Shown here in pieces: positions 62,101 through 64,000 of a DNA stretch of 64,000 bases (position 1 is its first letter; every line of letters begins with the position of its first letter). The position numbers were made by a program, and so were the translations under genes. The DNA comes from Eleusine coracana subsp. coracana (lineage: Eukaryota; Streptophyta; Magnoliopsida; Poales; Poaceae), in NCBI GenBank assembly GCA_032690845.1, contig CM064425.1, positions 35,366,240 through 35,430,239 on the forward strand, in the 5' to 3' direction. Under the pieces are notes generated by a model. The model had not been told where the DNA came from. It searched no databases and worked only from the letters and a program-made list of their open reading frames with translations.

Positions 62101-62660
62101 GCCTTTGTGACCCAAGTGCCTTTGGAGCTGCGGTTGGACAGGTTTGGGCATCATTATACACAAGAAGAGCAGTACTTAGCCGCAGAGCTGCTGGTGTTCC
62201 TCAAAGAGATGCCAAGATGGCCATTCTTGTGCAAGAAATGCTGCAACCAGATCTCTCCTTTGTACTTCACACTATAAGTCCAGCTGATCATGATCCCAAG
62301 TTTGTCGAGGCTGAGGTCGCCCCTGGACTGGGAGAAACCCTCGCTTCTGGAACCCGTGGTACCCCGTGGAGGTTCTCATGTGACAAGTTTGATGGCAAAG
62401 TCACCACTCTAGCCTTCGCAAATTTCAGTGAGGAGATGGTCGTGCTGAACTCTGGTCCTGCTAACGGGGAAGTTGTGCGTCTTACTGTAGATTACAGCAA
62501 GAAGCCATTGTCGGTTGATTCAACCTTTAGGAAGCAGCTTGGTCAGCGGCTTGCTGCCATTGGACAGTTTCTGGAGCAGAAGTTCGGGAGTGCCCAAGAT
62601 GTGGAAGGCTGCCTGGTCGGCAAAGACATCTTCATAGTGCAGAGCAGGCCGCAGCCATAA
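47184..62660 (+). CDS. GWD3: Phosphoglucan, water dikinase, chloroplastic (19 coding exons, 1210 aa)
   Basis: The enzyme adds the beta-phosphate of ATP to C3 of glucosyl units in starch already phosphorylated by GWD, giving AMP and phosphate; this loosens granules for breakdown in the plastid. Exons: 47184-47374, 52667-53318, 53831-53917, 54051-54182, 54346-54471, 54549-54727, 55725-55809, 57283-57450, 57536-57588, 57678-57883, 57989-58107, 58532-58602, 58717-58834, 59100-59186, 59269-59355, 59429-59505, 60475-60634, 60778-60910, 61759-62660. All introns are GT-AG and the frame stays open (3633 nt). Start MTSLRPLDPS is followed by an Arg/Ala/Ser-rich transit peptide (about 1-62). A CBM20 starch-binding domain lies at about 75-175. 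The phosphohistidine segment LPHLSHLGVRARQ (His780) is in exon 15. The C-terminal ATP-grasp/PPDK-N domain has VRSSANVEDLAGMSAAGLY and ends IVQSRPQP. Length fits the family (about 1200). Exon 18 may have lost four residues. Confidence 0.95.
48117..48430 (-). mobile_element. Possible LINE 3' tail in GWD3 intron 1
   Basis: A T run followed by GACAAAAAACGCCTCGTTCATT reads on the minus strand as a non-coding tail ending in poly(A), as in plant L1 elements. No coding part is present. Confidence 0.35.
49675..50099 (-). mobile_element. LINE ORF2 fragment (zinc-binding RT-associated domain), antisense in intron 1
   Basis: Minus-strand sequence encodes the C-terminal zf-RVT region: SAYKAFFNGS, the WKSWAPPKCKVFLWLA block, CPLCDQEDETVQHLLTSC. 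One frameshift lies near 49930. It has no 3' tail and abuts the plus-strand LINE at 50100. Similar in sequence to the copy at 56216-57090. Confidence 0.8.
50100..52477 (+). mobile_element. 5'-truncated L1-type LINE, sense, in GWD3 intron 1
   Basis: ORF2 runs from about 50160 to the stop at 52318-52320. The reverse transcriptase has LILKKDGAVHVKDFRPISL, the AFDSVSW block, GLRQGDPLSPMLF and the ISIYADDVVLF catalytic box. The zf-RVT domain follows (WKTWAPPKCRFFMWL, CLLCEQEAETIDHLLVSC). One extra G near 50397 breaks the frame; from 50400 the 640 codons are open. The 3' tail ends in a poly(A) at 52468-52477. The endonuclease and ORF1 are missing. It lies 190 bp before exon 2 of GWD3. Confidence 0.9.
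55155..55505. mobile_element. MITE with long inverted ends in GWD3 intron 6
   Basis: GGAATTCCTTCTAAGCCACT... (55155-55197) and its imperfect inverted copy ending ...GTAGAAGGAATTCC (55465-55505) flank about 270 bp. The bases before (CTCATTATG) and after (CTCATCATT) agree at 7 of 9 positions, hinting at a 9-bp Mutator-type duplication. Just upstream (about 55048-55154), a 72-bp unit containing 'ggagtgaaacccaac' is tandemly duplicated. Confidence 0.55.
56033..57090 (-). mobile_element. Two LINE 3' fragments, antisense, in GWD3 intron 7
   Basis: A tail-only fragment (about 56035-56215) and then a longer one (56216-57090) both begin, on the plus strand, with the inverse of the L1-type tail (TCAAACATGCAGGACAGCTG and ATACGTAGGAGAGCTGCATA). 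The longer one encodes 231 open codons (56388-57083): the end of ORF2 with zf-RVT (KSWAPQKCKVFIWLA, CPLCDQEEESIQHLLTTC). Neither disturbs the splice sites at 55809 or 57283. Confidence 0.85.
60766..60777 (+). other. 12 nt between ancestral and present acceptor of GWD3 intron 17
   Basis: ATGCCACTACAG codes in frame for MPLQ, residues I recall at this place in the rice enzyme. The two bases before it are GG (CTCTACGG), so no AG acceptor exists there. The next AG is the CAG ending at 60777, and using it continues in frame with CTAAAGAGC. I therefore start exon 18 at 60778. Confidence 0.6.
61256..61362 (-). mobile_element. LINE 3' tail in GWD3 intron 18, antisense
   Basis: A T run followed by AAATACGCAGGAGAGCTGCATATCATTGTA is the same tail motif as at 56224 and, inverted, at 52440. 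It has no coding part and is a heavily 5'-truncated copy. Confidence 0.65.
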
Positions 62661-62910
62661 TAGGTTAGTAAAAGCTTCGCTGCGATGTGTGTTGTTGCCA
62701 TTTGGTTTGGTGAATAAAATGAATGCGTGGCTGGAGAATTGAGTGGAGTTTGTAGTCGTACACAGCAGTGACTCTAGACCCTTTATCTTCTTGCCTTAGG
62801 TTAGGTCAAATAAAGGTCATACCAGCCCTAATCATTCGTTTGTATCAGTTTGTCTGAAATAATAGAATTTGGTGTTGCTACTTGCGAAGTTTTTCGATGT
62901 AAATAATGAA
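62661..62910 (+). terminator. 3' UTR and poly(A) region of GWD3
   Basis: After the TAA, candidate plant poly(A) signals are AATAAAATGAATG at 62713 and AATAATAG near 62858, each with T-rich sequence around. The exact cleavage site cannot be read from sequence. Confidence 0.5.
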
Positions 62911-63119
62911 AAATTTTAACGCAAAGTCTTGGAGGAACGAGAATAATGGGAGGTTAGCACGGAGCACTATAGTAAGGTACTTCAATCCAGCGTAATTATA
63001 TTTTAGCTACAGCAGAGCTTTTAGAGCAGCTTCGGCTCAAACGGTACCAATCATATATCTAAGAAAAATATCTCACGCCTACAGTAGCAGAGACTAGCGA
63101 AGTTGGGACTTGGGAGCTA

Positions 63120-63230
63120 GCCTAGGGCCGGGCACTGTTCATACATGGCCTGATTGTAATCTCGTGGCCGCGGATCAGGCGTCGGCCTTTATTTAATGGA
63201 AACGTTCTTCCATCTAAGAAAAAAACTTGG
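63120..63230 (+). mobile_element. Possible LINE-type tail ending in poly(A)
   Basis: 'ggcctttatttaatggaaacgttcttccatctaag' followed by A6 resembles non-LTR retrotransposon 3' ends of grasses. There is no coding part. Confidence 0.3.
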
Positions 63231-63433
63231 AGACTTCGTTTTGAATTTTATTTTGTAGGCTATAAATCATTTCCCTGGCAGTGTCGTCCGGCTTAAGTTT
63301 AGGACGGCTAGCTGACTCTGTAGTTGGGCAAGTTCGGTTCCTTTAAGTTAGATTTTAATTTTGTTTCAAGTCTATCAATATATATTTCATGATGGATCTC
63401 ATGATACTAGCTGAATTTCTCTAAGTCTTGTAA

Positions 63434-63900
63434 AATTTTAAGGAGCAAATTCCTTATTCCACCAAAAGCTATACTTATCCCTTATTTTTCGGCATAAATG
63501 GGCATGAAGCAGTTTTACCTTGGGAAACAAGTTTGGGGTCTAGAAGAGTAGAATTGCAGGTTTTGTTGTTGGCTGATGACTACAGACAAGTTATGATCGA
63601 TGAGTTAAAAGATGTAATAGAGCATCAGATGAGGGCCCTGGAGAGAATACAAGAGAATAAAGCTCAAGTGTCCAGGTATTACAATAAAAAGGTGGTATCC
63701 AAGAAAATTTTAGAAGGGGATTTGGTTTGGAAGTTATTTTTGCCCATTGGCTCTAGAGATAATAAATTTGGAAAATGGTCACACTAGACAATGTTTATTT
63801 TTTACAAGAATTAGATGGAGAGGAGTTTGGCAGAGCAATTAATGGCAAATAGTTGAAGAAATATCATCCAAGCATTTGGGTTGGCGTATGATCTCGATTG
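63434..63900 (+). pseudogene. Ty3/gypsy integrase C-terminal fragment
   Basis: Plus-strand readings give NGHEAVLPWETSLGSRRVELQ, then ALERIQENKAQVSRYYNKKV and LEGDLVWKLFLPIGSRDNKFG. This is the end of the integrase core and the GPY/F-type C-terminal region of Ty3/gypsy pol. At least two frame changes (near 63500 and 63785) and a stop follow. No LTR is visible before the window ends; it may belong to a larger element to the right or be an isolated fragment. Confidence 0.75.
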
Positions 63901-64000
63901 CTTAATCACGACCGATATGTTAAATATCATCCTAAGTACAAAAAATTGAAGACAGGGAAAAAAATGTTTCACAACCGATGTACTTACATCGACTTCAGAT

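Overview
The window is nuclear DNA from a grass (Poaceae). The evidence is spliced GT-AG plant genes with GC-rich first exons, a complete gene for the plastid starch enzyme phosphoglucan, water dikinase (PWD/GWD3), two NOI/RIN4-type genes, and repeat families typical of grasses: Athila-, Tekay- and SIRE-like LTRs, Stowaway/Tourist/CACTA elements and non-LTR LINEs. I cannot fix the species from this sequence alone.

Layout. 1-6843: the left part of a decayed Athila-like Ty3/gypsy element on the minus strand, with its LTR at the right end and a smaller solo LTR nested in that LTR. 7-11 kb: LTR fragments, MITEs and intergenic DNA. 11.1-16.0 kb: two tandem paralogous NOI/RIN4-domain genes on the plus strand. 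16.93-30.51 kb: an endogenous plant pararetrovirus (tungro/badnavirus-like, minus strand) with 1.14-kb terminal direct repeats. It sits inside a TA microsatellite and is interrupted by two unrelated solo LTRs, each with a perfect 5-bp target duplication. 30.6-39.6 kb: intergenic DNA with one small PB1-domain gene (33.7-34.4 kb), a CACTA-type element, a Tourist-like MITE and another GC-rich candidate DNA transposon. 39.61-46.81 kb: a complete but decayed Ty1/copia element with both LTRs and a 5-bp target duplication, ending 373 bp before the GWD3 start codon. 47.18-62.66 kb: GWD3 with 19 coding exons, whose introns hold several LINE fragments and a MITE. 63.4-63.9 kb: a Ty3/gypsy integrase fragment.

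Gene content. Only four host genes are supported: two NOI/RIN4-like membrane-anchored signalling proteins, one PB1 protein and GWD3. GWD3 acts with glucan, water dikinase in transitory starch breakdown. The other genes show no functional link to it; the neighbourhood is an ordinary repeat-rich grass gene region.

The most notable item is the endogenous pararetrovirus. It has an LTR-like look (terminal repeats followed by an initiator-Met tRNA primer site), but a perfect badnavirus/tungrovirus Cys motif and the gene order identify it as a viral copy. Second is a probable loss of the normal splice acceptor of the last GWD3 intron, with a replacement site 12 nt downstream that keeps the frame.
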